Shown piece after piece: positions 62,301 through 64,000 of a DNA stretch of 64,000 bases; position 1 is the stretch's first letter; each line of letters begins with the position of its first letter. The stretch comes from Lingula anatina (taxonomy: Eukaryota > Brachiopoda > Lingulata > Lingulida > Lingulidae). Both the position numbers and the translations under genes were made by a program. Location: the NCBI RefSeq assembly GCF_001039355.2, contig NW_019775214.1:151669-215668 (forward strand). The letters are read 5' to 3'. Below the pieces are notes generated by a model that saw only the letters and a list, made by a program, of their open reading frames with translations, ran no database searches and was not told the DNA's origin.

Positions 62301-63158
62301 TGATTTAAAAAAAAAATTGCCAATTAGTTTTTGTTTTGACCCAAACAGTTTGCCAGAATTAGCTCCGGATATGTTTAACAATGATGTGATATGTTTAAGG
62401 ATATATTACAAGTGGAAGCACAGCTGCGTACATTCCCTGTATTGCACACTAATTACTACTACCATCTTATTGCAACTCTCAAATAAAATCCACATAAAAA
62501 ATAACAGAATGTAATAAATAACATAAATTAAAATAATTAATTACTCTGTCAGCCACATTTTACTCTTGAAAACTGCAGTGTCTTCAAATGCTGGTCATGA
62601 ACTTGAAAAGATTCATTATATGCCATCAATGCAGGGGCCTAACATTTAAACTGTGGAGTCAAGTTGTAATTCATTTAATGGTACATGTGGAGCCACAGTG
62701 GAGGCGGGGAGACCATCAGGGAATTGAGTGGCCATATTTAGTCCGTGGATCAGTTAGTCTGCGGTCGATCTGTTCCGAATATGTGGTGTAATCTCACTGA
62801 AATAAAATTTTTGAAATTTGTTATATAATGTTATATATGTTATGTTCTGTAATGTGAATTGGATACTAGTAAGTGAATAACTAGCATTATGCATGTTCTC
62901 CATACAAAATTAAATTTGAAGGAGGAGGGAGGTTAACCAAAAAAATGTTATGGTGCAATCTAGCTTTTAGACAGTTAGTTAAACCATCTTAAAGATATCC
63001 TTTTTATTTCTCTAGAACTAGAATTTGTAATATTTAAATTATCATTTTACATTAAATTATTATTCTGATTCTAGCTAGAAAGGAGCAAGCAGTGGACCTG
63101 TACAGGAAAGGTATTACAGAACTGGAGAAAGGAATAGCTGTACAGTTGAAAGGTCAAG
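59343..63158 (+). CDS. SPAST: Spastin, first two coding exons (gene continues beyond the window)
   Basis: Microtubule-severing AAA ATPase; only the N-terminal part is in the window. Exons 59343-59796 and 63075-63158. ATG 59343 is the first ATG in this frame and gives MHRKGSGRPFGRKK. Residues 36-63 (VVAYPVVLLFHLIRALAFQL and on) are the hydrophobic hairpin that in vertebrates inserts into ER and lipid-droplet membranes. Met 93 in MSNGTPSN lies where the short-isoform start lies in human spastin, with A at -3. The MIT domain starts at about HHRKAFEYISKALKIDEEE (116-134) and resumes in exon 2 as KEQAVDLYRKGITELEKGIA. Between these parts exon 1 codes for 17 extra residues (135-151). The MIT third helix, microtubule-binding region and AAA domain are missing to the right. 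Confidence 0.93.
59797..63074 (+). other. Spastin intron 1
   Basis: Bounded by donor GTATGT and acceptor TTCTAG. AT-rich, with a poly-A run near 60848. Around 62728-62785, sequence with TCAGTTAGTCTGCGGTCGAT resembles the right end of the MITE at 38999-39240 and may be a fragment of it. No exon of another gene was seen on either strand. Confidence 0.65.
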
Positions 63159-64000
63159 GTAAGATGATGTGTACTGACATGAAAGTGCTGCATTCAATGT
63201 ATTGCTTTGATTATCAATTTTTATGTCATTTACACAATCAGTCTTTCCTTTTTTTACAGAAAGACTTAAATCTTTAGTTGTCTTAAGTCAGATAGCCAAC
63301 TACCAGAACCTGCTAAGATTTGACTGACAACCATATTGATGAATTTCTCCACAAATGATATAATTATACAAGCAAATTGGCTCCAATTTGTTAAGATTAA
63401 TTACTTTGTGAATAATCGTGACAAATACATTGTAGAAAAGAAGATGCATGTATTTATATCGCAAGAGGGTAACAGCATATTTTTTTACATTCATACCTAG
63501 AGAAAGAACTCGCATTCACAAAAAAACCTTAAAATTGAATAAAGCATACACCATCACTGTCACATTACATCTCAAGGTATGTATTCTTGCACATATACTC
63601 ATGTGAAACTGAATGTGAGGACCATTGCTGGTGTGAAGCATCAACATGGATCTTAGTAAGCACACTATAATTGAAAAGATCCCTGTAATCCCAGCAATCT
63701 TCTGATTTCCACATCAGTTTATAAACACCCAAATGGTCCTGATGGTTCAAACATAGTTGCCAATAACATGTCTCGTGCCACCATAAATCTCTTCCCAAGA
63801 GCATGGTAATACTTTTATTAAACAATCGATCAATATCAATTCAATCATCTCTGCACCATAGGCACAGGGAATAAGGCTCTAGTTAGGGGATTTCATTGAT
63901 GAAATAATGAACATGACCGTGGGGCCATTCGGCATAGAATATTTGAGTATTAACTGGTCCAAGGCTCAAATATGGCGGACCCTACATGAAAAGAAGACCG
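63159..64000 (+). other. Spastin intron 2 (partial) at right edge
   Basis: No exon matching the third helix of the MIT domain was found. An acceptor-like TTTTTTACAG ending at about 63260 opens a short frame closed by a stop at 63325-63327, which does not resemble spastin. Confidence 0.6.

Noticed and set aside
63261-63327. A third spastin coding exon
   Set aside because: There is an acceptor-like site, but the frame (ERLKSLVVLSQIANYQ) does not resemble the third MIT helix and meets a stop without a donor.
1-64000. CRISPR arrays, prokaryotic operons, defence systems or viral genes
   Set aside because: The window is intron-rich animal DNA. No regularly spaced repeats, ribosome-binding-site operons or recognisable viral proteins were seen.

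Overview
This is a stretch of an animal nuclear genome. Genes are split by many short GT-AG introns, the DNA is AT-rich with microsatellites and short non-autonomous transposons, and the proteins are animal families (Dlg5, MOSMO, spastin, ACSM, cyclophilin A, a secreted GH18 chitinase). The repeat types and the strong difference between two apparent haplotypes suggest a heterozygous marine invertebrate, perhaps a mollusc. That is an inference; nothing in the window fixes the species.

Layout from left to right. (1) 329-10035, + strand: the 3' part of a DLG5 gene (second PDZ, disordered linker, PDZ3, PDZ4, SH3, dead guanylate kinase), 19 exons, open at the left edge. (2) 11260-19358: a second, almost identical copy of the last 15 exons of DLG5 with introns and 3' flank, joined to the first copy by a single n at 11259. 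This is most likely two haplotypes placed in tandem by the assembly. (3) 21600-24646 and 28677-33890, + strand: two complete cyclophilin A genes with identical exon lengths. The second carries two alternative 76-nt versions of exon 4, of which exactly one must be used to keep the frame. (4) 35388-46748, - strand: a complete 16-exon medium-chain acyl-CoA synthetase gene (ACSM family). Its introns hold a decayed copy of exon 14, duplicated splice donors and a cluster of MITEs. (5) 46749-51987: intergenic DNA with a tRNA-derived SINE, MITEs and local repeats. (6) 51988-56213, + strand: a secreted chitinase with an N-terminal chitin-binding domain followed by GH18; its initiator exon was not found. 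(7) 57306-58793, - strand: MOSMO, a four-helix membrane protein, with an assembly gap in intron 2. (8) 59343 to beyond the right edge, + strand: the first two coding exons of spastin, head to head with MOSMO across a 549-bp interval containing a palindromic NRF1-like site.

The genes do not form a pathway or operon; they are independent housekeeping or signalling genes. The more notable items are the frame-enforced alternative exons in the second cyclophilin gene, the 8-kb DLG5 duplication with its single-n join, a perfect 60-bp palindrome present in only one DLG5 copy, a decayed duplicate exon in ACSM, an overlapping upstream ORF plus a second start codon in spastin, an extra 17 residues in the spastin MIT domain, and a MITE family with 3-bp target duplications concentrated in ACSM introns. 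I found no CRISPR array, prokaryotic system, rRNA or intact tRNA gene.
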